A DNA stretch of 64,000 nucleotides, from contig NZ_JBLOBF010000003.1 of assembly GCF_047785965.1 (NCBI RefSeq), positions 97,504 through 161,503 on the forward strand. Direction: 5' to 3'. Below the pieces are notes generated by a model. It saw nothing but the letters and a program-made list of their open reading frames with translations. It did not search any database and had not been told where the DNA came from. The first letter of the stretch is position 1, and the number at the start of each line of letters is the position of its first letter. Source of the stretch: Caldisericum exile_A (GTDB taxonomy: Bacteria; Caldisericota; Caldisericia; Caldisericales; Caldisericaceae). This document shows, in pieces, positions 35,699-44,204 of this stretch. The translations under genes and the position numbers were made by a program.

Positions 35699-36667
35699 TC
35701 AGTTATTTTGCCTTATGAGTTCTTCCCTTCTTTTTCTGTATTCAATTATTGGAAGGTCCCCCTGCACAAGATTTTCATCCATATGTAATGAACTCTTTTT
35801 GGGAATTTGTGTTTCCACAACCCTTCTGTCTTGATGAAGCACAATTCTATCAAATGGAATGGAAAGCGTTGCGATGAGTTTATCTATAAATTTAATTCCC
35901 GTAAGTTTTACATACTGTCTAACATAGACTAAAGAGTGTTCTTCATCAACAGGAACGAATGCAGCAACGATAAAGAATTTGTCACTTATGTGATTTTGCC
36001 AAATATTTGGGAAAATGAATTCAAGATAAACCTTACTTTTCTGTCCTTTTAGTTCTTCTGGTTTCTTTGGAGGAGTACCATCGTCTTTTCTATTAAACAC
36101 ATAGAAGCGCATCTTATCAGTATCAAACCACTCCACAACTGGTCCATCTGCAACAGTTCTATTGCCTGTTCCTATTGTATTATAGTGGACAAATGGAAGA
36201 TGAATTGGGTCAAGTTGATTCTCAATGCATCTTGAATAGTGCGTATTCCAAGGATCTTTTAATTCATCATATGCAAAACTATCGTCAATCCAGTCAAAAA
36301 ATGGTATCTTATCGGGAGCTTTTTCTTCATCACCATAGAACAAAAATATAAATCCATTTTTTTCTTTTACTTTATAACTTTTTACTTTAAAGTTTTCAGG
36401 AACTTTTGAGTTCCTTCCATTTGCTGGTATTAAAACTACCCTACCGTTTGAATCATATTGAAAGCCGTGAAATGGGCACTGAATGTGTCCTTCGACAATT
36501 TTTCCTCTTGAGAGGCTTGCACCTCTATGGGCACATATATCTCTGATACATGCAATTCCGTTTTTTGTCCTCCACATTACAAGTTTTTCCCCGAATCTTG
36601 TAAGTCCAATAGGTTTATCTTTCAATTCTTTTGATGATAAGACGACATACCACTGATTTTTAATCAT
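35699..36667 (-). CDS. Rieske non-haem iron oxygenase
   Basis: 322 aa. The Rieske [2Fe-2S] site is C45-x-H47 (CAHRGASLS) and C64-x2-H67 (CPFHGFQYD). The mononuclear iron site is LDPIHLPFVH with D153, H156 and H161. This is the alpha-subunit architecture of aromatic-ring or pheophorbide-type oxygenases, including demethylases. No ferredoxin or reductase partner is adjacent. It overlaps plsY as ATGA and is one base from nth. An O2-using enzyme would be unexpected in an anaerobe. Substrate unknown. Confidence 0.88.
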   Translation of the reverse strand: MIKNQWYVVLSSKELKDKPIGLTRFGEKLVMWRTKNGIACIRDICAHRGASLSRGKIVEGHIQCPFHGFQYDSNGRVVLIPANGRNSKVPENFKVKSYKVKEKNGFIFLFYGDEEKAPDKIPFFDWIDDSFAYDELKDPWNTHYSRCIENQLDPIHLPFVHYNTIGTGNRTVADGPVVEWFDTDKMRFYVFNRKDDGTPPKKPEELKGQKSKVYLEFIFPNIWQNHISDKFFIVAAFVPVDEEHSLVYVRQYVKLTGIKFIDKLIATLSIPFDRIVLHQDRRVVETQIPKKSSLHMDENLVQGDLPIIEYRKRREELIRQNN

Positions 36668-37260
36668 ATTTGCCTCCTTTCTACTATGTTTATTATCTCT
36701 CTTTTGTGAGAAAAAATCAATAGAACTGTGTTTAAAATTGCTACATTAATAAACTCTCTATGTGCTACATAAATGAATATTAAGGTTAAAAACATACCGC
36801 TTAATGCACGAATGGCATCGAATTCTGGAGTTGTATTTTCTCTTTTGATGAATATAAAAATTGTATAAACAGTACCTAAAATTAGCGGAACTTCATACTT
36901 TGTAAGTGCTGACCATATACCAAATGTTGTTGCAATTCCCTTGCCTCCTTTGAAATTCAACATCGGAGAGAAAATATGTCCAAGTAATGGTGCAATTGGA
37001 ATTAAAGTTAGCTCAAAAGGAGTTAAGCTGTTTTTTGAGATAATAAAGTAAAGAGGTATAAACCCTTTTAAATAATCAAGGAAAATTGCGATTAATCCAA
37101 GCTTAATGCCTTTAAGTCTCCATAAATTTGAACCACCAGGGTTGCCGTCTCTGAATTTTCTGAGGTCAATATTATATATTTTAGCAATTATATATGAAAA
37201 CATTATTGAACCGATTAAGTACTCAATTAAAAATAGAAATATAAATTTAGTTGAGCTCAT
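36664..37260 (-). CDS. plsY: Glycerol-3-phosphate acyltransferase PlsY
   Basis: A 198-aa membrane enzyme that makes lysophosphatidate from acyl-phosphate. Five or more helices and the three conserved motifs are present: EYLIGSIMFSYIIAK followed by NPGGSNLWR, a central DYLKGFIPLY, and GHIFSPMLNFKGGKGIAT. In PlsX/PlsY genomes the acyl-phosphate comes from PlsX (not here) or from fatty acid kinase working with DegV/FakB proteins, of which two lie at 17967-19668. Its ATG overlaps the remnant stop of the upstream glycosyltransferase as ATGA. Confidence 0.93.
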   Translation of the reverse strand: MSSTKFIFLFLIEYLIGSIMFSYIIAKIYNIDLRKFRDGNPGGSNLWRLKGIKLGLIAIFLDYLKGFIPLYFIISKNSLTPFELTLIPIAPLLGHIFSPMLNFKGGKGIATTFGIWSALTKYEVPLILGTVYTIFIFIKRENTTPEFDAIRALSGMFLTLIFIYVAHREFINVAILNTVLLIFSHKREIINIVERRQI

Positions 37261-38319
37261 CTTATTTTAATTTTTCTGCCTTTCCACTCTACTTCTCTTT
37301 TTATAAAAGTTTGCAAGATTGAATTTGCAAAAATTATAAAGAATATAAACAAATGTATGGGATATAGCATAAGTAAAACTGGATTAAAGTTTCCAATAAT
37401 TCTTCCAAAAAGAAGAAACTCAACTGAGAAAAATATTGCAAATATAAAATACTCTTTAAGATGAAAAAGAATCGAGAAAGTTGCCGTTATGAAAATGAAA
37501 ACGATGATAAAATTCGAAGGATGTGTTGAAACAGCACCTTTTGAAAAATTTTTAGACTAGCCTGAGAGTAATTCTTTGAAGCCACCTTTATACATCCTAA
37601 ACTTAATATCCTTTCTTCCAAGAAAATTTTTTATTTTAATGCCCTTTTTTTGCGATTACTTTCCCAAGAGCCAAATCTTCAACTACTTCTTTCAGGATGT
37701 TTTTGTGTCCTTGAGTTTTTTCGTAGGTATCTCTATCTATGAGAATGCATGTGCCAAAAAGGCCTTGTATAGGCAAGAATCGATTTATTAAGGAAAAATT
37801 GTTAAGGGAAATTGCCCCTATAAAATTAAAAAAGAAAGAAAAATTTTCTTCCAATGTTTTGATTTCATGATATGGCCATACACTTATTACGGCATTTTCA
37901 AGCTCATATGTGTATAAAAGTTTTTCAATTGCATCATTTCCAAGTCTTAGGTCAGCATCTAAGAAGAGTAGTAAATCTTGAGTTGATTCCTCAAATCCTT
38001 TTAAACATGCATATGGTTTACCTAAAACCTCTTTTGGTTTTTCCTTAATTGATACTACTTTTGCGCCATTTTGTTTTGCAATACTTTCAGTTTTATCTTC
38101 CGACTCATCGTTTACGACAATTATTTCGTAAGGCTTGTATGTCTGATTTTTTAAGTCTTCTAAAATGTTTATGAGATTACTTTCCTCATTTCTTGCAGGA
38201 ATAATTACAGAAACTTTCTTATTGAGCTTTACTGCTCCTTTTTTGAGTACGCCAAACGGGAAAAATGATAATAAACCTCCCAAAAAACCTGTTAAGTAAA
38301 GAATTATATTGTAATCCAT
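37257..38319 (-). pseudogene. Decayed family 2 glycosyltransferase (CrtQ-like)
   Basis: The intact 5' part encodes an N-terminal membrane helix, a GT-A domain (VSVIIPARNEESNLINIL, VVNDESED, FLDADLRL) and the EDLALGKVIAKKGH end at 37636. The family continues beyond this point, and the continuation is present one frame away: after about 37640 the sequence reads GIKIKNFLGRKDIKF and GGFKELLSG, then an in-frame TAG (37559-37557) where relatives have Trp, then SKNFSKGAVSTHP and three membrane helices to a TGA at 37259. The shift lies in an A7G3 run (minus strand). Two lesions indicate a pseudogene, or sequencing error plus one mutation. The restored stop overlaps the plsY start (ATGA), so it was once the first gene of that operon. 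A TATAAT box six bases before the ATG remains. Confidence 0.85.
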
Positions 38320-38325
38320 TAACAA

Positions 38326-38352
38326 ATTATAATAAATATACAAAAATTTCAA
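38326..38352 (-). promoter_or_regulatory. Promoter of the glycosyltransferase remnant-plsY operon
   Basis: TTGAAA (38352-38347), 15-bp spacer, TATAAT (38331-38326), minus strand. The ATG (38319) follows six bases later with no ribosome binding site. It presumably still drives plsY. Confidence 0.6.
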
Positions 38353-38375
38353 ATGCTAAAATTACAGAAATTACT

Positions 38376-38381
38376 TATAAT
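38376..38381 (+). promoter_or_regulatory. -10 box of the gene at 38391
   Basis: TATAAT (38376-38381) nine bases before the ATG at 38391, without a Shine-Dalgarno sequence. The -35 region is weak. Divergent from the promoter at 38352-38326. Confidence 0.5.
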
Positions 38382-38390
38382 TTTATTGAA

Positions 38391-39278
38391 ATGGACTACG
38401 ATTCAATTATTGAAAAACTGAAAAATACTGAAAATCTACCGACATATGATCTTCTTATTGCTCTTGAGAAGATAATCTTAAAAAATGATATTGAAATTCT
38501 CATTCATGAACTTGCGGTTTTTTTGGGACTTTCATTGAGATTCGTATATAGTTACGAAAATCCTTCAATTTACGAAGATTTTTCTTATTTTGCTTTCAAT
38601 TTAAAGAAATACCTCAATTTTCAGTTGAACTTTTTAAATGTAGATGCAATTAAAGATGTTGAACTTCCTTTTGTTCTGATTCCAGGAAATTGTCTTGTAA
38701 TTGAGCGCACAGAAGATACTTTGATATGTGAGCATGGGTTTGATAGATTTAAACTTTCTGTTGGTGGTTTTGATGAGAATGTTAGAATCTTAAAGCTTAA
38801 TGTATCTAAAATTGAAAGAAAGGATCTTTATCAACAATCAATTTTTAGGGATATAGCATATGAAATACATCACAATTACTACGAGAGGAATAAAGACTCA
38901 TTAAACTACTTCGTTGGAAAAAATGCCTTCAAAATGTTTATAAAAGATCTTGGCGATAACTCAAAGACTTTTCACGGCATGAGTTCATTAATCTTAACTG
39001 AGACAATACAAAATCAAATGACTGCTCTTTACGGGTTGAAGGTATATTTGCTTGGTATTTATCACTTCCTTTCTAAAGATGAGCAGAAGATTTTATTTGA
39101 GGGGATTGAAGCCTTAGGAGATTCGATAATGTTCTTTAGAGAATTTGAAAGAATCTCAAAAGACGCTTTAATGAGAAATATGTTTAACAGTGAAATAAGA
39201 AGGAGATGCGTAAATAGTTTAAAAAGAATGGTTGCAAGTTTTGAACATTTTGTGTATATTTTAGAAAAATTTATTTAA
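38391..39278 (+). CDS. Protein of unknown function upstream of fhs
   Basis: About 295 aa, soluble and acidic, with no signal peptide or membrane segment. I do not recognise a family. The first half is mixed alpha/beta (IPGNCLVIERTEDTLICEHGFDRFKLSVGGF); the second half is helical with charged ends (IYHFLSKDEQKILFEGIEALGDSIMFFREFERISKDAL). The open frame reaches back to 38265 but overlaps the divergent promoter; ATG 38391 sits nine bases after a TATAAT. It lies ten bases before fhs and is probably in the same operon. Confidence 0.7.
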   Translation: MDYDSIIEKLKNTENLPTYDLLIALEKIILKNDIEILIHELAVFLGLSLRFVYSYENPSIYEDFSYFAFNLKKYLNFQLNFLNVDAIKDVELPFVLIPGNCLVIERTEDTLICEHGFDRFKLSVGGFDENVRILKLNVSKIERKDLYQQSIFRDIAYEIHHNYYERNKDSLNYFVGKNAFKMFIKDLGDNSKTFHGMSSLILTETIQNQMTALYGLKVYLLGIYHFLSKDEQKILFEGIEALGDSIMFFREFERISKDALMRNMFNSEIRRRCVNSLKRMVASFEHFVYILEKFI

Positions 39279-39282
39279 GGAG
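39277..39282 (+). promoter_or_regulatory. Shine-Dalgarno sequence that marks an ATA start for fhs
   Basis: AAGGAG, six bases before ATA at 39289. No other ribosome binding site exists before the TTG (39322) or ATG (39325) that a standard gene caller would choose. Confidence 0.75.
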
Positions 39283-39288
39283 AAGAAT

Positions 39289-40938
39289 ATAAGAGACTAC
39301 GAAATTTCAAAAAATGCAAAATTGATGAAGATTGACAAAATTGCAAGTAACTTTGATATTCCTTTGGATTCCTTAATGCTTTATGGAGATTATGTCGCTA
39401 AAATTGATCATAGGTTGTTGAAATCGATTGATAGAATACAAGGTAAGCTTGTCCTTGTAACTGGCATGACTCCCACCCCTCATGGAGAAGGCAAGACTAC
39501 TACTGCGATTGGTTTAACGGATGCAGTAAATCTTTTAGGATATAAAGCAATAGGTGTTTTAAGGCAACCATCTTTAGGCCCTATTTTTGGTGTTAAGGGT
39601 GGTGCAACAGGTGGAGGATATGCGCAAGTTGTCCCAATGGAAGAAATTAACTTTCTCTTCACTGGCGATTTTCCTGCAGTAGAATACGCAAATAATCTCC
39701 TAAGTGCAATGATTGATAATAGTATTTATCAAGGGAATCCTCTTGGTATTGATCCGAGGAGAATCAAATTCAAAAGAGTTATGGATATGAATGATAGAGC
39801 TCTAAGGCACATAGTAGTTGGACTTGGTGGAATTGAGGGTGGAATTCCTCGGGAAGATGGTTTTAACATTACCGTTGCTTCAGAAGTTATGGCAATTTTA
39901 GGAATCTCAAGTGATCTTAATGATCTTAAAGAAAGGCTTTCAAGAATTTATGTAGGAATGACTTACGATAGATCCCCTGTTTTCGCAAAGGACTTGAAAG
40001 CAGAAGGAGCAATGGCTGTAATCTTGCGGAATGCTATAAACCCCAATTTAGTCCAAACCCTTGAAAATAACCCCGTTTTTATCCATACGGGTCCTTTTGC
40101 AAATATTGCACATGGGAGTGCCTCAGTTATTTCAATAAAACTTGCATTACAATTTGCAGGTTATGTGTTTGTGGAAGGCGGTTTTGCAACTGATCTTGGC
40201 GGAGAGAAGTTCTTAGATATAGTTTCAAGAGTTGGTGGATTTAAAGTTTCTGCAGCTGTAATTGTTGCATCGATTAGAGCTTTGAAATATCACGGTGGAC
40301 AAAAAGATGAGAATGTCGAAGATGTAGAGGCGGTTAAGAGAGGTTTTGCAAATCTAGAGAAGCATATCGAAAATATGAAAACTTTTGGTGTTCCGGTTGT
40401 GGTTGCACTGAACAAATTCCCAACTGATACAGAAAAGGAGATTGAAGTAATTTCAAATCTACTTTCAAAGGAAGGTGTTCCTTTTGCACTATCGGATGTT
40501 TATGAGAGAGGCGGTGTTGGTGGCGAAGCACTTGCTAAGGCAGTTGTTGAGAATGCAAAAGAGGTAATTCCATCTTTCTTGTATGAACTTAATGAACCTG
40601 TGAAGGCAAAGATATATAAAATTGCAACAAAAATGTATGGAGCAAAGGATGTTGTTTATAGCGATGAAGCTGAGACAAATCTTAAAGAAATAGAAAAGCT
40701 TTCTATGGATAATGCCTTTGTATGTATGGCAAAAACACAGAGTTCTTTATCCGATAATCCCAAACTTCTTGGTAGACCAGAAAATTTTGTTGTAACTGTT
40801 AAAGAGGTGCGTGCTTTGAGGGGTGCAAACTTCATAGTGCCAATCCTTGGCAAAATTAACACAATGCCAGGGCTTCCAAAAGAACCACTTGCAACAAAAC
40901 TTAATATTGATGAAAACGGATATATACAAGGGTTTTAA
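39289..40938 (+). CDS. fhs: Formate-tetrahydrofolate ligase, apparent ATA start
   Basis: 549 aa from ATA 39289, the usual size for the family. It makes 10-formyl-THF from formate, ATP and THF for purine and one-carbon metabolism. The P-loop is TPTPHGEGKTTTAIGLTDA, followed by RQPSLGPIFGVKGGATGGGYAQ. Reading from ATA gives IRDYEISKNAKL before the first ATG; this aligns with the conserved opening SDIEIAQAAK of known enzymes. Upstream in frame there is a TAG at 39262 and no ATG, GTG or TTG before 39322. Starting at TTG/ATG would remove the conserved segment and lose the AAGGAG at 39277. The stop overlaps the smc start (TAATG). Confidence 0.93.
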   Translation: MRDYEISKNAKLMKIDKIASNFDIPLDSLMLYGDYVAKIDHRLLKSIDRIQGKLVLVTGMTPTPHGEGKTTTAIGLTDAVNLLGYKAIGVLRQPSLGPIFGVKGGATGGGYAQVVPMEEINFLFTGDFPAVEYANNLLSAMIDNSIYQGNPLGIDPRRIKFKRVMDMNDRALRHIVVGLGGIEGGIPREDGFNITVASEVMAILGISSDLNDLKERLSRIYVGMTYDRSPVFAKDLKAEGAMAVILRNAINPNLVQTLENNPVFIHTGPFANIAHGSASVISIKLALQFAGYVFVEGGFATDLGGEKFLDIVSRVGGFKVSAAVIVASIRALKYHGGQKDENVEDVEAVKRGFANLEKHIENMKTFGVPVVVALNKFPTDTEKEIEVISNLLSKEGVPFALSDVYERGGVGGEALAKAVVENAKEVIPSFLYELNEPVKAKIYKIATKMYGAKDVVYSDEAETNLKEIEKLSMDNAFVCMAKTQSSLSDNPKLLGRPENFVVTVKEVRALRGANFIVPILGKINTMPGLPKEPLATKLNIDENGYIQGF

Positions 40939-43900
40939 TGCATATTGAGAGTATCGAGATTTTTGGATTTAAAACATTCGTTAATAATACCAAATTTATT
41001 CTTGGAAGGGGACTCACTTGTATTGTTGGTCCTAATGGCTCTGGAAAGAGCAACATTGTTGATGCTATAAGGTTTCTTTTTGGTGAGAATAGACTCTCAC
41101 TTTTGCGCGCAAGTGAGTCCTCTGATCTAATATTTGCTGGCTCCGTAAGTAAAGAGCCCATGAATGTAGCCTCAGTTAAAATTATAATCAATAACGAAGA
41201 TAAATTACTTCCTCTTAAAACGCCAAGGATCATCATAGAAAGGCGAATTATTAGAGGCAAAGAAACTAAATACATTGTTAATGGTAGTGATTCTAGCCTC
41301 CAAAGTGTTCAGGAGATATTTAAGTCTTCAAATATATTTGGACTTACACATGCAATTGTTGGACAGGGTCGAATTGAAGAAATTCTTCTTGCAAAACCAG
41401 AGGAAAAGAAAAGTATGATTGACCGAGTTGCGGGGATTACAGACCTAAGGAAGCGTAAAGAGGAAGCAAAAAAGAAACTTGAAGAGACAGAAGATAACTT
41501 GGCAAAGGCTTCAGTTGTGCTCTCCTCTGTAAAAAATGAGTATGACAGAGTTCTAAGAGAAGCAAAAAAAGTCCATATTTATTATTCTCTTATGTCTGAT
41601 TTGAAATCTCTTGAAGAAAAATTGTATGGGCTTAAACTCTTTAAATTAAGAAGAGAGCTTTCATCTTTAAAAATTGGGTTAAATGAAAAGAAAAAAGAGG
41701 AGACTGGTATTCAAGAAAAATTGCTTGAGGTAAAGGGTCAGTATGAAAAGCTAAGTAGCGAGCTTGAAGCTAAACTTGATGTCTTTGAAACCTATAATAA
41801 AAAAAGAGAAGACCTTACCATAAAGAAAAATAAGATCTTAAACGATATTGATTCAATTAAGAATCTAATTGAAATTAAAGAAAACGAACTTACAGAACAA
41901 AACTTAAGGAAAGAACGTCTCTTGAAGACAAAGTCCTATATATATTCTGACATCGAAAACAATAAGAAAAATCTTGAAAAGTTGAAGGAAGAGCTTCTAC
42001 AAGTTGAAAACGAAGAAAATATTCTAAAGTCACAGTTTACAATAAAGAAAAACCAAAGGGATGCCCTTGAAGAAGAATACAACAGGTTTAACGAGGAAAT
42101 TGAACAAAGAGAATCAGAGCGCATTCAAATAGAAAGAAAAATAAGCGCTTTTGAAAAAGAATTAGAAATTATTAAGAGGAGATCTTTTGAACTTGAGCAA
42201 AAAATTGCTCCATTAAAAAACTTAATACCTGCAGATATAAGCAAGATTAATTTGGAACTTGAAGAGGTAAATAAGGTAATAGAAGAAAAGAAAAAGGTGA
42301 TAGTTGATAAAGAAAAAGAGATTGCAGTGCTTGAGTTTAGAATTAAAACTCTCAAAAATATTCTCGATAGTGCAACAATTCCCTCTTTCAAAAATGGTAC
42401 ACTTGGACAAATTCTTGGCATTAATAAAAACCTTTTTGGTTTGAAGGATTATTTTGAAGGTGTTGTAGTTGAATCGGTTGAAGATATTAGAAAAGAAAAT
42501 GCGAAAAGATTTTTTATAGATGTTCCTCTCGGAGATCTAAGTGATGCTCAGTGGGGACTTAAGCCAATAGGCGAAGTTATAGGAATTGATAGCAAATTTC
42601 TTTTGGGAATTTATTACACAGAAACACTTGAGGAAGCGATTGAAAGATTTAAGGCGTTATACAAAAAAATTTTTATACGAAAAATTGTTACAGGCGATGG
42701 GTATGTTGTCCTTTCGCCATTTGAGGTAGAAAAAAGCTCAGGAATAAATATCGAGGAAGAGCATCAGTATAATGCACTCTTAACAGAGCTACAGTCACTT
42801 AAAGTTATTGTTCAAAATGAAAAGAACGATTTGAATATCCTTGATAACAGTAGAAGAAATTTACTAAACGAGTTAAATTTGGCAAAAGATACAGAAAGAA
42901 AAATTCTTGAAAGAGAAAAGCTTGAAGACGAATTAAAAAATAACAAAATAGAAATTGAGAAATTCGAAAAGTTATTGACGGACCTTAAGAATGAACGTGC
43001 AGAAAAGTTAAAATTCAAAGCCTCATTCGACTTCTCAAAGCTATCAAGTCTAAGAAGCGAAACTGACAAATTAAAAGATGAAATATCGAAGTTGTCAATT
43101 AAGAAGCGCGAGATAGAGCTTAAAATTCAAAATCTTGAAAATGAAAATAATGATTTAAGTAAAAGAATTGAAAGTATAGACAGGGATCTTATAGAAATTG
43201 ATAAAAGATACGAAAAAATTCTAAAAGAGATCGAAGAAAAGAAAAATGCTTTAAATAATGAAATTGCACTCTTAAACGAATCTGAATTAGAACTTCTTTC
43301 AGTTTCAAAGGAAATCGAAAAAATAAAAGATGAGTTGAATTTGAAAAAAGTTGAGGAAGGAAATTTAAGAGTAATGCTTGAAAAATTGAATGATGAGAAA
43401 GAATCAATCCATGGAGTCATAGAAAAGATTGAACTAAACATCGCAAGAATTGAAGTAGGTATTGGAAGCATCATAAATGAATTAGAAGAAAAAGGTCTTA
43501 AGGAAGCGCCCGTAAGTAACGAGTTATCAGAAGAGAGCCTGAAGAAAGAAATTGAGAGACTTAAAAGTGAAATTGAAAACCTTAAACCTCTTGATTTTAC
43601 TTCCGTTGACAAAGAAGGAGAATTGAAGGCGAATTATGAGGAGAAGAAAGTTGTTTTTGATGATATAGCAAATGCAAAGAAAGAACTTGAAAAGTACATA
43701 AATGAGCTTGAGCACACCATAAAGGAAAAATTTGAAGAGACATTTAATGCTCTGAATAAGCATTTTGAAAGAATATTTCTTGAAATCTTTGGAGAAGGAG
43801 AAGCAAAGATAGAAAAAATCTTAGATGAATTTTCTGAGGTTAAGGGAGTTGAGATAAGCGTAAGACTTCCATTTAAGAAAAAACAACCACTAAGCGTTTT

Positions 43901-44174
43901 GTCGGGTGGTGAGAAATCTTTGGTTGCACTTGCCTTTCTTTTTGCTATATTTGAAGTAAACCCCTCACCTTTTTATGTTTTGGACGAAGTGGATGCTGCT
44001 CTTGATGATGAAAATGTCTACAAATTTGGAAAACTCCTTGAAAGTATGTCAAAAAAATCTCAACTTATCGTAATTACACACAACAAGCAAACAATGGAAA
44101 AAGCCGATATACTTTACGGTATTACAATGGAAGAAGCAGGTGTTTCAAAAGTAGTTTCCCTTAAATTTGCATAA
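40938..44174 (+). CDS. smc: Chromosome segregation protein SMC
   Basis: A 1078-aa condensin ATPase. Walker A is GPNGSGKSN near 32-40 with IVDAIRFLFGE; two coiled-coil arms (about 165-470 and 640-930) flank a hinge (about 480-625) which starts GTLGQILGINKNLFGL. The C-terminal head has the signature LSGGEKSLVALAFLFA and Walker B FYVLDEVDAALDD. Slightly shorter than Bacillus SMC (1186). ScpA and ScpB are not in this window. Co-transcribed with fhs, whose stop it overlaps. Confidence 0.96.
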   Translation: MHIESIEIFGFKTFVNNTKFILGRGLTCIVGPNGSGKSNIVDAIRFLFGENRLSLLRASESSDLIFAGSVSKEPMNVASVKIIINNEDKLLPLKTPRIIIERRIIRGKETKYIVNGSDSSLQSVQEIFKSSNIFGLTHAIVGQGRIEEILLAKPEEKKSMIDRVAGITDLRKRKEEAKKKLEETEDNLAKASVVLSSVKNEYDRVLREAKKVHIYYSLMSDLKSLEEKLYGLKLFKLRRELSSLKIGLNEKKKEETGIQEKLLEVKGQYEKLSSELEAKLDVFETYNKKREDLTIKKNKILNDIDSIKNLIEIKENELTEQNLRKERLLKTKSYIYSDIENNKKNLEKLKEELLQVENEENILKSQFTIKKNQRDALEEEYNRFNEEIEQRESERIQIERKISAFEKELEIIKRRSFELEQKIAPLKNLIPADISKINLELEEVNKVIEEKKKVIVDKEKEIAVLEFRIKTLKNILDSATIPSFKNGTLGQILGINKNLFGLKDYFEGVVVESVEDIRKENAKRFFIDVPLGDLSDAQWGLKPIGEVIGIDSKFLLGIYYTETLEEAIERFKALYKKIFIRKIVTGDGYVVLSPFEVEKSSGINIEEEHQYNALLTELQSLKVIVQNEKNDLNILDNSRRNLLNELNLAKDTERKILEREKLEDELKNNKIEIEKFEKLLTDLKNERAEKLKFKASFDFSKLSSLRSETDKLKDEISKLSIKKREIELKIQNLENENNDLSKRIESIDRDLIEIDKRYEKILKEIEEKKNALNNEIALLNESELELLSVSKEIEKIKDELNLKKVEEGNLRVMLEKLNDEKESIHGVIEKIELNIARIEVGIGSIINELEEKGLKEAPVSNELSEESLKKEIERLKSEIENLKPLDFTSVDKEGELKANYEEKKVVFDDIANAKKELEKYINELEHTIKEKFEETFNALNKHFERIFLEIFGEGEAKIEKILDEFSEVKGVEISVRLPFKKKQPLSVLSGGEKSLVALAFLFAIFEVNPSPFYVLDEVDAALDDENVYKFGKLLESMSKKSQLIVITHNKQTMEKADILYGITMEEAGVSKVVSLKFA

Positions 44175-44204
44175 GTAGTATAATTTCTGTGAGGAGATGA
44201 AAAA

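Noticed and set aside
37636..37660. Programmed frameshift at the A7G3 run of the glycosyltransferase
   Set aside because: The needed shift is +1/-2, not the usual -1, no stimulatory structure is evident, and a TAG further down would still stop translation. Decay is simpler.
39322..39327. TTG or ATG as the start of fhs
   Set aside because: Neither has a ribosome binding site, and both remove a conserved N-terminal segment that is encoded just upstream in frame.
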